From the NCBI GenBank assembly GCA_963576785.1, contig OY756142.1, positions 496,001-560,000 on the forward strand: 64,000 bases of DNA. The letters run 5' to 3'. The notes beneath the pieces were generated by a model that did no database searches, was not told where the DNA came from, and saw only the letters and a list, made by a program, of their open reading frames with translations. Shown here one piece after another: positions 1 through 10,990 of this stretch (position 1 is the first letter of the stretch; each line of letters opens with the position of its first letter). The position numbers were made by a program, and so were the translations under genes. This stretch comes from Chlorophyllum brunneum (taxonomy: Eukaryota; Basidiomycota; Agaricomycetes; Agaricales; Agaricaceae).

Positions 1-3
1 TCT

Positions 4-1617
4 ATGACGACACAGACGAGTTTGTCCACGGTACTTGCCTATGATTCACCTGTGGATCAGAACTTGCAGTCCCGGGCCGTGAGCCTTTCGTCCAGGATCA
101 AGGGCAGCTCTAGCCAGGCATCGTGGGTGGACGATATGGAGGAGATCAGGCAGAAGGTGGATAGTCTATTTGGAGATGGGACGGATCTGGAGGACGGAGT
201 TGGGGATAAGGGCACAGGGCATGAGATCCGGAGTAAAGCAGATTGGCGTCGGCGTTTACACTCGCCAAACAGCTCGGGCTCTGAGGCGGGCATAAGCTGC
301 AGTCTTCCTGTTTCTGTGTCGCCGCTGCAGCAACGCAGACCACAGCGACGGCGGCCGTCACTCGATTTGCGCGAAGCTGCGGCGGCGGAGACTTCGGAGG
401 CGGGCAGGTTGCGATTGTCTCACCGAACAAGAGACGACCTCGTCGCACGCCCGCCTCGCGCACTCACCCAGTACATCGAGTCCGGCGCAGATCCTGCCTT
501 CATCACTCTCCCTCCCACACTCGGTATCCGCTCGGCTGCATCAATATACCCCAGTGCAGACTGGAATGGCTCTACCACAAGTTTGCACTCGTCTCCCGCT
601 CTACCAGTCGTTACCGAAACCCCGCTGCCGTCTTCATCCACACCCGCATATACAAAGCTTGCTTCCTTTATCATTAAACGTCCTTCAAACTCCGCAAATG
701 CCACGCCTTCTTCATCGTTCACTTCTTCGTTTATGATTACGCGAAGAAATTCAAGCGCTGGGAGTTCAGAAAGAGGCAGACGCACACCCCAACCTTCACC
801 TAGACGCTCGTTCGAAGTTACTCGGTCACATACCATTGCATCTCCAGCCTCGCCCTTACCTTCATCTCACCTTCATCGACCTATGACACCCACGGCAGAA
901 GAATCTTCTTCATCCGATGGTTGTGTCGCCAAACAAACCATCTCGTCTCTCCGTAAAATCCTCGACGAGCAACCGACACCCGATGACACGGGATCTCTCG
1001 CATCATCCAACGCCACGAAAAAGGCTGTTGCACCTATGCAGCTGACACCTCCTGTACCCGTCTCAGGAACATCGACTGCCACAGCCTCGATATCGAGGAT
1101 GTTAACGAAGAAGGTCCATCATTCGTCTACTCGACCGCCATCACCCCCAAGATTGAGTGCGATGAAGGGTTCGAGACCTGCTACACCGTCGTCCACCTCT
1201 ATGGGAGATGTAGTGGTCGTTCCAGAGTGGCCATCAAGTGGTATAAAGCGTCTAATTTCACGACCAAACAGCAAAGGTCAACCACAAAGTGCTTCAAGTT
1301 CTGGACGATCAACACCAAAGAGAATAAGCTTCGCGGAATTACCCGAAGCTCATATAAGTTCTCGACCAGAGAAATTCAGGGATAAAGGTAATAGAAAAGG
1401 GAAGAGTAAGGCAAAGATGAGAGGTGGTAGTAGTGAGGAGAGTGAGGATGGAGGAGGAAGTGGATGGTTCGCGGCATTGTTTGGGTTGAACCCGAATGCG
1501 GGCTTGGCGTATGCTTCAAGACAGGAGGAGAGGATGGAGGATAGGATTAGTCGGAGTTGGGGTGGGAGAGGTGGTGGTGGTGGTAGCTATGGCTACATGG
1601 ATGAGTGGGCTGTTTAG
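4..1617 (+). CDS. Ser/Pro-rich protein, unknown function
   Basis: One uninterrupted reading frame of 537 residues starts at an ATG three bases inside the window. The true start may lie in an upstream exon outside it. The protein is dominated by Ser, Pro, Thr and Arg, with many SPxxR and SxxSSP stretches, and looks largely disordered and rich in possible phosphorylation sites. Near the C-terminus there is a Lys/Arg patch (KFRDKGNRKGKSKAK), then an acidic Ser stretch, a short ordered-looking segment SGWFAALFGLNPNAG and a Gly-rich tail. I recognise no catalytic domain. The compact WFAALFG segment is the most likely conserved core. It converges on the TCF25 gene. Confidence 0.7.
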   Translation: MTTQTSLSTVLAYDSPVDQNLQSRAVSLSSRIKGSSSQASWVDDMEEIRQKVDSLFGDGTDLEDGVGDKGTGHEIRSKADWRRRLHSPNSSGSEAGISCSLPVSVSPLQQRRPQRRRPSLDLREAAAAETSEAGRLRLSHRTRDDLVARPPRALTQYIESGADPAFITLPPTLGIRSAASIYPSADWNGSTTSLHSSPALPVVTETPLPSSSTPAYTKLASFIIKRPSNSANATPSSSFTSSFMITRRNSSAGSSERGRRTPQPSPRRSFEVTRSHTIASPASPLPSSHLHRPMTPTAEESSSSDGCVAKQTISSLRKILDEQPTPDDTGSLASSNATKKAVAPMQLTPPVPVSGTSTATASISRMLTKKVHHSSTRPPSPPRLSAMKGSRPATPSSTSMGDVVVVPEWPSSGIKRLISRPNSKGQPQSASSSGRSTPKRISFAELPEAHISSRPEKFRDKGNRKGKSKAKMRGGSSEESEDGGGSGWFAALFGLNPNAGLAYASRQEERMEDRISRSWGGRGGGGGSYGYMDEWAV

Positions 1618-2041
1618 GCAGCTGAATGTTGTTTTTTTTTTTATGACTATATTGGTTTTCTGTTCACGACGCGACATGATCTTTTTCTTTTGTTATCTTA
1701 TTTTTGTTAGGTGACATGTTTTTTTATTTCTCGGACGTGCTTTTCCGATTTTCTTCCTCGCGAGGTTTAGGACTGGCCACCTCTTTATTTGGCTTCAGCT
1801 TGCGTAGGAAGATGATTAACCTGTTAACCTGTTGTAGTATGCAGTACTAAATGCAATGAACAAGTAATCCAACCCGAACCACGGTATTTTGTTAGACGCT
1901 GGCGTAGAATGTACAATTAAGAACCGCGGGAGAGGATATGTCTAATATGTATCTAGGATTCTTTCTCAACATCATTGCATATATGATGTATTTTTGTGAA
2001 ATTTAACTCCCCCTTTGCTTGATGATAGCGCATGTGCAGGA
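1618..2041. other. Convergent intergenic region, 3' UTRs
   Basis: About 420 bases between the Ser/Pro-rich gene and the 3' end of TCF25. The sequence just after the first stop is T-rich (runs of T near 1630 and 1720). No coding region, repeat or RNA gene was seen. Confidence 0.5.
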
Positions 2042-2254
2042 CTAGTCCACAGCATTCAAATCTTCATCCTCATCTTCATCTTCAGATGAGGAACTTTCAT
2101 CTGCGGGTGGAGCCCTCCCCCACAGTCTTCCAAGAATATTCCTGATCATCCGTGGCATAGGCTAAGGAAACAAAGCATTAGCCCATGACCAACCGACGAT
2201 ACCATAAGTCAAAAAACATCACTCACCGCGATTTCCTCTTCATCTTCGTCTTCC

Positions 2255-2288
<34 letters not shown>

Positions 2289-4867
2289 TATCTTCAACAT
2301 GATCTTCCGGCCCTTCTCCAACAGCCCCAACATTTTCTCCAACAGGCCCAGGCTGAGGTCCATCAACACCAAAAACAGCAAGCATATCCTCCATAGGCAT
2401 CTGTCCCGGCATTCTACGACCAGCTCTAGGGAATTCATGACCTTCCACACCCTGATCCTCGCCTAAAGCAAGCATCCCATTCATCATCATATCCTCCAAC
2501 TCCCGAGGTGGAAGTTGCGCGGCTGCATGAGCAAACTCGACAATACCACCTGGGAACATTCGTTCGAGACCCTGAGCTTCGAAGAAGGCCTAGGATGACA
2601 CACAATTTGTGAGACTACGCTTTTATAGAAGTGAAGAAAACTAACCAACCTCGAGTTGTTGTCTAAAGGCAGCATCTGGAATCATCTGCGCCAATCTCCT
2701 TTGGTCCATCTCCCTCTGTCGCCTCGTCCTAGGTCTATACGCATGGGTATCCTCCGTGCCCTCGAAAAATTGGGGGTTGTAAAGCGTCAGGGCTTCCTTC
2801 GGCGGGAAAGGATCACATGCAAGTGATCTTTCTCCTAATATGTGACTTGGGATGAATGAAAGCAACCGTCGGTAATTCGACTCGAGTACGATTATATGAC
2901 GATATAACGAGTACTGGAGAGGTTCGGAACATGCATACAGTTTGCAAAATGCTTTATTCCGAGGTGTGGGTGGGAATTCGGTACTTGGGAGAGAAGCGAA
3001 TGTCGAGGTGACAGTTTCGGCAAACCATGTTGCATGATCCTTCCACAGTTGGAAAGAACGTTCGGCATACAGGTGCGAGAGGAGGTGCATAATTCCCGCT
3101 ACCCGCGATAGTCCTAACACCCCAGTCTCGATTTTGCAACTTGGGTGACCGCGTATAGCTGGTGAGAGGCTAACTTCGAGTTTGTCTGCCAGGAGAGGGA
3201 CGATAGAGGGGAAATCCTTGATGGCTTCAGCTAGTGAAGCTGTACTTGCAGTGTGGTCATCATCTTTTTCAAGGGTGTGGAGAGCAAGTGCATGACTGTA
3301 TGCCCAGCCAGGCAGGAGAGTTGGATTGAGGCGCATATTTTTGGAGGGGGAGGGGTAACCATGGTTGAAGATGTCGTACACGTCGATTAGCCATTGGGCC
3401 ATGTGGGCTTTAATGGAGACTTGATCGAGGTGAAAGTATGCACCATGTGGATCAGACCATGGATCGAGGGAAAGTAAGAGACGGGCAAATTCGAATGCGG
3501 TGCGAATGCACCCTCGTCGTTGTAGATCGCTACAAAAGTGTAAGGTCTACGTCTTGAACCCGGGTGAAGTTAAATCATACTCACACAACTTGGCGGTGAA
3601 TAGCGAGGTAAAATGGGCGGTTCTCGACTCGATCAAAGTCTAACCTATTGCGGCCACTCGTGAGGTTAAAAGCCCCGATAAAGGATCGTTCATAGGTGAA
3701 TAGTGCTCGATCAATGAAGTCGACTGCTTGTGCATACTCTGATGAATAGTCAGCGTCAGTGCATGAATAAAGTGCGAGAAATCTCACCCTCTCGGTGGCG
3801 GTAGACCTCGGAAAGTTGGAGGAGCGTGTCAGCATGCCATGGTAACCTTCGTAAGAGTTCAAAGAGGCCTTCTGGGTCTGTAAAGACAATATGTTAGCTA
3901 GTCAGGACACGCAGAGATTCTCCAAGAAAACTCACCTCCGGACATGACTGCTCGGATGAATGCCTTCGTCACACTCTTATACTTTTTGCTGTACTCCACA
4001 GTCCACCATTTATCATCCGTAGCCTCCCAAGTATGCCGTTGCAGCATATCTCGAGCCTCTTCATCTGTAAGTGGCCTGATCGAAAGACCTTCACGCTGGC
4101 TTCCAGATCCCCAGGTAGGTCGTGGTCGAGTAAGGTTCGACCGAAGTGCTCCAGCATTACGTCGAGACGGAGATGAAGATCCAGTTTTGGTTGCTTGCAC
4201 GACGCGAGATCCAAAGAACTTGCGGAGTTCTGCTTCTGCGTCGAGATTTCGCAATGAAACACCAAGGAGTTCTGCTAGGCGATGATCCTTAGTTGTTACA
4301 CGCGACAGGTTCTCTTTAGTAGGAATTCTGTTGTTCCATGAGTTACAGTCAATGAGTTGAGAAGAGGTTACATACTGGATGGAAAGCTCAGCAAGCACCT
4401 TGCCGAGATCGTCTTCCTTTGCCTTCTTCTCCTTCTGTTTTGCCTTCTTCAAAGCTTTCCGTTCGCTCGCTGACATGGATAGCTTGAGTTCAGCCTGGAA
4501 CCCGTCCCCAGGGGCAGATTTGGATGCAGGGGCTGGTGTTGAAACAGTTGGTTCATCATTCTGGGTTTTGGCTCCTCCAGAAGTCTTCTTTTTCTTTTTC
4601 TTCGACTTTTTGGATTTCTTTGCCGGTGATTCTGAGTCGCTATCGTCGCTGCCACTGTCAGGTGGAATAAACTAGACAGAGAGCTCAGAGAAGTGATGGA
4701 AAGGGTGGAGAAGTTTGGCCCACCGTTGCAGCGGCAAACACACCTTTGTTTTGCACAATTGGCGCCTCGTCATCAGTCAATTCCGACCCTGAGTGCTTTG
4801 ATGGTCCGCCCAAGGCCTCGAGTTCCTCAAGCTCGCGTTGTTGGCGTTTGTTGAGACGAGGAGGCAT
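2042..4867 (-). CDS. TCF25: TCF25/Rqc1 family protein, ribosome quality control subunit
   Basis: Spliced minus-strand gene. The start ATG is at 4867, exon 1 runs 4867-4724 (48 codons), exon 2 starts at 4671, and the last exon runs from 2161 to the stop at 2042-2044. Known role: Rqc1/TCF25 belongs to the ribosome quality control complex, which with the Ltn1 E3 ligase ubiquitinates nascent chains on stalled 60S subunits. The N-terminus is typical of the family: MPPRLNKRQQRELEELEAL, then acidic and Lys-rich tracts. The conserved core follows, with WWTVEYSKKYKSVTKAF, a Leu-rich helical section (LPWHADTLLQLSEVYRH, RALFTYERSF) and WLIDVYDIFNHGYP. The C-terminal exons encode a run of Asp and Glu and end in SSSSDEDEDEDLNAVD. 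Family membership is firm; some internal introns were placed by eye. Confidence 0.88.
2247..2290. repeat. (CAT)n microsatellite encoding a poly-Asp run in TCF25
   Basis: About eleven consecutive CAT triplets on the plus strand. On the minus strand they read as GAT codons and give a run of about 11 Asp residues in the TCF25 acidic tail. Length is likely to vary between strains. Confidence 0.85.
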
Positions 4868-4978
4868 GTAGAATCGCAGGCAGAGTCCTAAAAGACTAAA
4901 TATATCTTATCATGAATCAGGAATATGTAATCAACTACTTAGAAGGATCTATCAAATAATAGAAGCCTCAGGGAAGTT

Positions 4979-5974
4979 TCAAGCCTGAGCAGGGAGTGTG
5001 TATCTCATACAAAACGAGGCAGGATAGATGTCTGCAAAATACATATCTATCTTGATCATGACGAATGGAAGCTCGTCAGCTGAGACAGACTCGACAACGA
5101 CAGCATCAAGATTTTGACTCCCAACCATATTTCGCATACGAGGAATGTCCTGAGGGCGTGCGTAGGTCGTCACAACATTGAATTCTGTTATCACAAGTAA
5201 GGCGGCAACGTCTGCGTGATTGCCTTCATAGCTAAGAATCTCATCAATATCTTCTGAGCAGAGTGATATCGATAAAATGTCAATGTCGGCCGGCACGATA
5301 CGTGGTCGTGTTCTTTGTCTCTGCCTTCCCTCCGTGTGCCTCATCCAATACTCAAAAGCAGGGCCGTCTCGAATTGTTTGACCATTTTGGAAAACACGAG
5401 GGGTGTGGGTGCCGGAGACCCATCATCCTTCACAGGCGGTCCTGGAACCCTGGAGTGTTCATCCAATCGACTTTGTCTCTCTGGGTCCCATAGGTCCACA
5501 CTGAAGGTAGGCCGCCAGGTAAAACATCGGCGGGTACACGAGCCAGCCAGATTTCCAATTGTGGTGGCTCTAGGATTTTCGACTCTAGGCGTCTTCCCCT
5601 CTGGACCCAACTTCGCGAACGGCTCTGGCATCGGCCGCCCGTCCGGATGTGACGGATGGAGAGTAATAAGGAGCTAGTGGTAATCCTAACTCTTCAGCCT
5701 TTTTTCGTATAAATTCAGGGTGTCCTTCGTCCCAGAGCTTATGCAGCTTCCGGCATTTTTCTGAGGAAGGGCAGACGAACTTATTATCATTCCCCCGCAT
5801 ATGGCCCCCGGTGGCCTCCACGATTACGGCATGTATACAGGTGGCGAGAGGGACCGAAATGTTTGGAGAGAACTCCATGTACTTGAGGAGCCCAAATTTG
5901 AGCGTGTTGGGTAAAGGGAAAATTAATCCCAAGTCCTTACCATTGATTATGCATACAGTATTTGTTCCGCTCAC
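4979..5974 (-). pseudogene. Tandem CxxC/tail-anchor family, copy A (frameshifted)
   Basis: First of three related minus-strand units. Shared family blocks, in order: a hydrophobic start (IFPLPNTLKFGLLKY), GHMRGNDNKFVCPSSEK, LHKLWDEGHPEFIRKKAEEL, a variable linker, VDLWDPERQSRL, NGQTIRDGPAFEYWMRH, then RPQDIPRMRNMVGSQNL and DELPFVMIKID. The cysteine pair of the CxxC motif is not preserved: copy C has CTACDSP where this copy has TCIHAVIVEATGG. Between TPLV and the NGQTIRDG block, about two extra bases relative to copy C shift the frame, so the downstream half is read in another frame. It is either a decaying gene or one with an intron I did not recognise. No terminal membrane segment is visible. 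Confidence 0.5.
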
Positions 5975-6678
5975 CTTGGCGAATTATAATGGTCTCTCTG
6001 TAGACTGGGGGATACGGCTACCAGAGCAGTACTTTTGAAGAGAACCCTGGCGAATGCATTAAGCGCAGCCTGATACATGCGTTGCATGTGTGCGAGTTGT
6101 TTGGCATGTTGGCATGGTTTTCAGGGATAGACGGTGGGGTCAATCGAGAGAGTCGTCGGGAGTCGATCGAAGCCAGGAAAGTAATGTTTGCGGTATTCGG
6201 AATTTGAGTGGACAAATCTGTAAGATGCAGCGTTCGGGTGAGGCCGGAGGAGCTGCTACTTGTGAACATGGTCCCCGGCTGTCGGTGAAGCAGTCTAGTG
6301 GGAAATTGCACTAGTTTTCAGGCCGAAAGCAGGACTTTCGATATGATCTACATATGTTCTGTCATCAAATCCATGCCATTTAGTCTGTGCTTCCCTATCT
6401 ACAGATTTTTCCTCGATGCCAAGGCAGGCAGATTGAGGGGAGGACTTGATAGATGAGCAATGAATTGTGGGTGTTAATTCAGCCAAAGGAGTCTAATTAA
6501 TGGCAGTGCTCAAAGGAGTGGGGGTACCAATAGTTCTACATAGAATAGATGGGAAGAATTAATGAGTGGACGACATCTGTTTGGGGTGAACTCGAAATTA
6601 AGCAGCTTTTCGAGGGAGAGAAATTCAAGATGAATAGTGGTCTTGGACTAGGGCAGAAGGTGGGGTAATCGATTCCAC

Positions 6679-7512
6679 TCACAAGTGGAACAACTTGACG
6701 ACGAAACAAACCATGATGATGGTGGATACGCCAAAGAACGAGTAGTAAGCCACCAGGCTCGTCACAATGAGATGTCCTGGATACTCAGCCCTTGCATGAC
6801 TGCTTTCATCACTAAGAGCCTCACCGATGTCGTCCGAATAGACATCAACGTCGGCCGGCACAGTTCGTGTTCTCCGTCCCCGCCTCTCCATGTGTCTCAT
6901 CCAATACTCAAAGCTGGGGCCCTGACGCACTGTTCAGCCACCAAAATCCGCGAGGAGTGCCGGTGCTAAAGATTCCCTCACACACAGTCCTGAAACTTCT
7001 GAATTATGACCCAATTGTCTTCGTCTCTCTGAGTCCCATAATCCCACTGAAGGCAGGCTGTTCGGTAAAACAGAAGGAGGGATGCGAGCTGAATTCCCAA
7101 TTGCAGAAGCTGGGGGCCTCTCCTCCTCTTCTGAACTGACGATATCGAGCAGTTTTCTTTTTGGCCCACGTTCATATACCATTGGTGGCTCGGGTGGAAT
7201 GGGCAGGGAATGAGGAGCCAATGACACTCCCAAGTCCAGCCCTTTTTTTCGTGAGGGATCAGGGCGATGTCCTCCTTTGTGCAGGGTTTCCCGCCTTCTT
7301 TTTGACGATGGGTAGATAAGCCTGTTGTCATTGCCTCGTGTGTGCCCTTTCACAGGGTCCCCGCACTTAGTGCATGTACGTGGAGGGGGAGGGCCGAGAC
7401 GGGCAACAACTCCATCACCGTACTTCCAGGGCCCAAGTTTGAGCGTATTGGGTAAAGCGACAATCAGTCTCAAATCCTCAGCACCTGCGGTTACACGCAA
7501 CACTTTTTCCAC
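6679..7512 (-). pseudogene. Tandem CxxC/tail-anchor family, copy B (in-frame stop)
   Basis: Second unit of the family. It opens with IVALPNTLKLGPWKYG, has the intact motif CTKCGDPVKGHTRGNDNRL, a linker, then SVGLWDSERRRQLG. The reading frame reaches a TGA at the point where copy C reads SDGQTIREG. Directly after it the same frame continues TVRQGPSFEYWMRHMERRG, which matches copy A. The C-terminal part ends in a hydrophobic stretch (YYSFFGVSTIIMVCFVV) next to the stop, like copy C. The conserved sequence on both sides of the stop argues for a recent nonsense change or an unrecognised intron. Function unknown. Confidence 0.5.
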
Positions 7513-8490
7513 TTACCTTAAGTTATGATGGATCCTTGGAAGACAGACACTAGAGTCGCGCTCCTGAAAAGAACCACATGGAGGATAGGTCAAATTTATA
7601 TATATGCTTGCAGTGTCGCATGTCATGTTGTGATTTCCTAAGGGACAAGTGGCAAAGTAGAAGGTTAAATTTACTGCGGATGAATTGGAGGAAAGAAACT
7701 CAAAAATATGTCCGTTGTGATCTCCTCGTCAATCAACGTTTACCTTTTGGGTAAAATGATATCCGGTGATTTTATTCTTCTTGCAATGCCATGCGCCACG
7801 GAGTGTTCGCATCACGGAGTGATCGTACTGCTAGTGGAGTTCGAATGCCATTGGTTCGATGGTGGATTATGGAAGTAGGTGCGTTTCCTGTATCGAGATG
7901 TACTGACGATGGGCGGAAACTTGGTGTTGGTCCTCTTCCCTTTGATATCTCCCACTGTTCATCGAGTAAGTTATTGCACAGCACACGCCCGTCGTACTGT
8001 GCGAACTTGGAGGTTACACGGTATGAACGGTTTTCGAGCGGCCGGCGCCCGGTTTGGTCCATTTGTGCATAACAAATTCAGTTGAAAGAAATTGCATTGT
8101 TGTTGCGTTCAGTTTCGAGAAGGCATAGGGCATAGGGCATATGGCATATAGATGGCATAGACGAAGCATATAGAGCATAAAGACGTAGCGAGTAAAATAC
8201 AAACGGTACTGCAAAATTTTGATAGAGATATTATGCAACGTATTTTCCTGATAGCACTGGACGTAGAGTCGACGAAAACAAGGAAGAACGGAGACAGCAG
8301 CTAAAACAGCAACGACCACCACAACAGATAAGAAAAAGCAAGAGTAGAATAAACGTGAACTGTTATATATGTAGTTTAAAAATAAGAGAAGAAGGAAGAA
8401 GTAATGGACCAAGAAAGGATGGTTTCGGTATTAGGTGAAGTAAATTTTGATGAAAATGTCCAGATGTGGAGATGATAGGAGACAGGGAGG

Positions 8491-9735
8491 TCACAGAAGG
8501 AAAAAGAAAAAGAGAGACCAAGCAGTAATGACGGAAAAGAAGGAAATGAAGATGAGTTGGGATATCGTGATGAGTCGAGGAGCGCTGAGCATGTCTTGAT
8601 CCATGGCAAGCGTACCAGGCATGACACCACGTTGAGCCATCTCGACATATCGAAGTGTTGTTGCCTGGTCGCGGCCGATAACGATAATCGGAAGGTCAGC
8701 CTCGTCGCTGCCAGCACCCTTTAGGGGACTCTCCTGTCTGGAGAGAGAGCTCCCTACAGGAGCCATACGGGACCCGGGGTTGGAATATCGCGACATGACG
8801 TCGAGAACGGATGTATAAAGACCATGGCGAGCAGCGGTCTCCTGGACTCGAGGAATGTCTTCAGGGCGAATAGGAATCGCTACTATAGCGGGACTCGCTG
8901 CGACGGAGCGTAAAACACGAAGGAACCCGCTTCCCTTGTAGTACCCGTCACCCTTACCGCCGTCATCGTCAGCGTGTACGGCAGAGAGAGCGGGGAGGCT
9001 GGCGTCTCTTGGGAGACGCGGAGCACCTGGTCGCTGCAGCAGTTCCTGTTGCATCCTTACTTCAAGAGCTGCTTGGGCACGAAAGTGAGCTTCTGCGCGA
9101 GAACCTTCACGGATCGTTTGACCGTCGGAGCCAATGAGGAGAGTGGGGACCATGGATCCATGGTCACTACCTGAAGGTCTTTCTAACTCTGGAGGAGCAT
9201 TCATTTGTCTTCGTAGGTTTTCGTCCCATATACCCACAGAAGCCAAATCTTGTGGGTGAGCAACGGGAACATCAGACGGAGTTGGAGTGGCCGAACGGGA
9301 AGGTGGGGTGGGAGGGGTTGGACGAGTTTGTGTGTCAATGACCACGCTAAGCATACGTCGGAGACTGCCAGCTACAGACGTTTTAGAGTTAGGTATTCTT
9401 GACCTGTCCTCCATTTGATTATCGAAGGGGGCCGGCGTTGGCCTCCGGTTACGCAGTCGTTGGGCGAGAGTTGAAGGCATAGGTGAGATGGGTAGGGAGG
9501 GAGGAGTAAATGATATGTCAAGCTTTCTGACAGTCGATAGTACGAATTCTTGGTGGCCCTCATCCCAGAGTTGATGAAGGGTTTCGTTTATCTTCTCCGG
9601 AGTTGGACAGACTAGCCTACGATTGACACGAGTGTGCCCTCTCATAGGGCTGTCACAGGCTGTGCATACTTTGGGATTGCTATGCGGGGACCTATCTGTT
9701 GACGGAGATGGACAAGACATCCTGGAAGGGTGCAT
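8491..9735 (-). CDS. CxxC-motif, predicted tail-anchored protein, copy C (intact)
   Basis: Intact reading frame of about 414 residues. I chose the ATG at 9735 (MHPSRMSC); an alternative ATG is at 9720. Order: CTACDSPMRGHTRVNRRLVC, a likely small metal-binding knuckle (CxxC then a later Cys); LHQLWDEGHQEFVLSTVRKL; a long Pro/Ser/Thr linker; SVGIWDENLRRQM; SDGQTIREGSRAEAHFRAQA; a helical Ala/Gln-rich part; then RPEDIPRVQETAARHGL and DLPIIVIGRDQAT. The protein ends in about 25 hydrophobic residues (LIFISFFSVITAWSLFFFFLL) right before the stop, so it is probably tail-anchored in a membrane. I do not recognise the family. Two diverged, broken copies lie directly downstream on the same strand. Confidence 0.65.
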   Translation of the reverse strand: MHPSRMSCPSPSTDRSPHSNPKVCTACDSPMRGHTRVNRRLVCPTPEKINETLHQLWDEGHQEFVLSTVRKLDISFTPPSLPISPMPSTLAQRLRNRRPTPAPFDNQMEDRSRIPNSKTSVAGSLRRMLSVVIDTQTRPTPPTPPSRSATPTPSDVPVAHPQDLASVGIWDENLRRQMNAPPELERPSGSDHGSMVPTLLIGSDGQTIREGSRAEAHFRAQAALEVRMQQELLQRPGAPRLPRDASLPALSAVHADDDGGKGDGYYKGSGFLRVLRSVAASPAIVAIPIRPEDIPRVQETAARHGLYTSVLDVMSRYSNPGSRMAPVGSSLSRQESPLKGAGSDEADLPIIVIGRDQATTLRYVEMAQRGVMPGTLAMDQDMLSAPRLITISQLIFISFFSVITAWSLFFFFLL

Positions 9736-10299
9736 AATCGAGCGCGTAGTATAAACGAAGAGCGGCACTCACTTGGGTTAGACGCGCGACTCAAAATATA
9801 TAAAGAATGTCTTCACCTTGACTTGAGGGTCTTGAAATTGACTTTAAGTCTTGAAGCTACGAATTTGAGATGGAATTGTCTTCATACTTGGGTTGCAAAC
9901 ACTTACTATTTGGAGCGATATTTTGAGGAGGACCACAGGGAAAGTGTTGAGGATGGGGTACACAGTTATATGTATGTACGCCTCGTTGAATGTGTTGCTA
10001 CTGTTGCCAAAGGGACCGACAACGAAGTAAAAGAATCACCATGTCGAGGACAAGTTGGAAGAAGGAGTACAAAAGTACCTTGTATTCCAGCCCCCTCAGT
10101 TAATCAACGTCCACCCAATGCGGAATATGATCTGATTGATCGATGCTGTGTGTATGTAGTGAGACTTATTTGTCTCTGTGTATCCCCAAACCCAAGGGTG
10201 GGAACTTCGACTCACCCCTCGTAATGATTTCTCCTAAAGCATGGGGAAATGGGTAAGAAGCCCCAAAACTCCCCGAACGGGACGGAAGACCGTCATGCC
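9736..10299. other. Intergenic region, no gene supported
   Basis: About 560 bases upstream of copy C. A plus-strand reading frame of 164 codons crosses this stretch but has no recognisable composition or motif, so I do not call it. Confidence 0.4.
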
Positions 10300-10558
10300 C
10301 CTCCCAGTTGCCCGTCGACCTCTCAACATCCCAACGACGCCGTTCCAGCCTATGCTCAGTCTCAGCGGTGCAGGAGGCTTTCCTTTATAGAATACAGATT
10401 TCATTTCAAAGATCTGGGTACCAATTGGGGATTCGCCTCAGGTGCGCCTCTCCCTGGTTCCCAAGCCAAGGTTCCCAGTTTTATTGGTGGGGACGACGTG
10501 AACGGGGTCGTTGAGTTCGATTTTGATTCCTGGATCATTGTTCATCATATAGGCATTC
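10300..10558 (+). pseudogene. Arrestin-like gene fragment, inverted relative to its parent
   Basis: The plus-strand translation contains RRLSFIEYRFHFKDLG, then a segment ending KVPSFIGGDDVNGVVEF. These align with the adjacent arrestin-like gene (RLGFIEHRLHLKK, then KAPRFIGGDLVKGVLEL in the same order and spacing). Only this N-terminal arrestin portion is present. The frame then runs into unrelated sequence and stops near 10584. It is a truncated inverted copy lying beyond the 3' end of the parent gene. Confidence 0.72.
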
Positions 10559-10990
10559 TTCTTTTGAAATGGATGAAACGTTGAGATCGTTTATAGTTTC
10601 AAATTTTCGGTTACAGCTGGTCTAGGAAGTGGGAAGAGTGGGTATACCAGATTGTCCGATTCCTCAGACATTCCTGGAGAAGGGGGTCAATGCCAGTATC
10701 AAACACAAGTTAAAGTCTGATTGTAGTTCATGGCAAACTGAAGTTAAATAGCAAGTACGTCTAAACCCTGTTCTGTGATTCATACTTGGTTTTTGTTCTT
10801 CGTCTCTCGATTTCAGGGGAAGGGACAAGGTCCAGTACAACACTAACTATATAGTACACAACAAAGCTATACGATCGCTACCCTGACTTAGAACGCAGAA
10901 CCTGACTCTCATCCTCGTAAGTATCACGCTAATCCTCCATTTTTGTTTTCCTTTGGAAAGGTCCCCGTCTTTTATCTACCTCCCGCAACC

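Noticed and set aside
420..836. Minus-strand open frame opposite the first gene
   Set aside because: Shadow of the GC-skewed Ser/Pro-rich coding sequence; no independent signal.
2185..2466. Plus-strand frame with a run of Ile
   Set aside because: Read-through of the CAT microsatellite on the strand opposite TCF25.
7772..8072. Overlapping plus and minus open frames between copies B and C
   Set aside because: Neither matches the tandem family or any known pattern; kept as intergenic.
9730..10224. Plus-strand open frame of 164 codons
   Set aside because: Overlaps the start of the copy C gene on the other strand, has no recognisable motif and an unremarkable composition.
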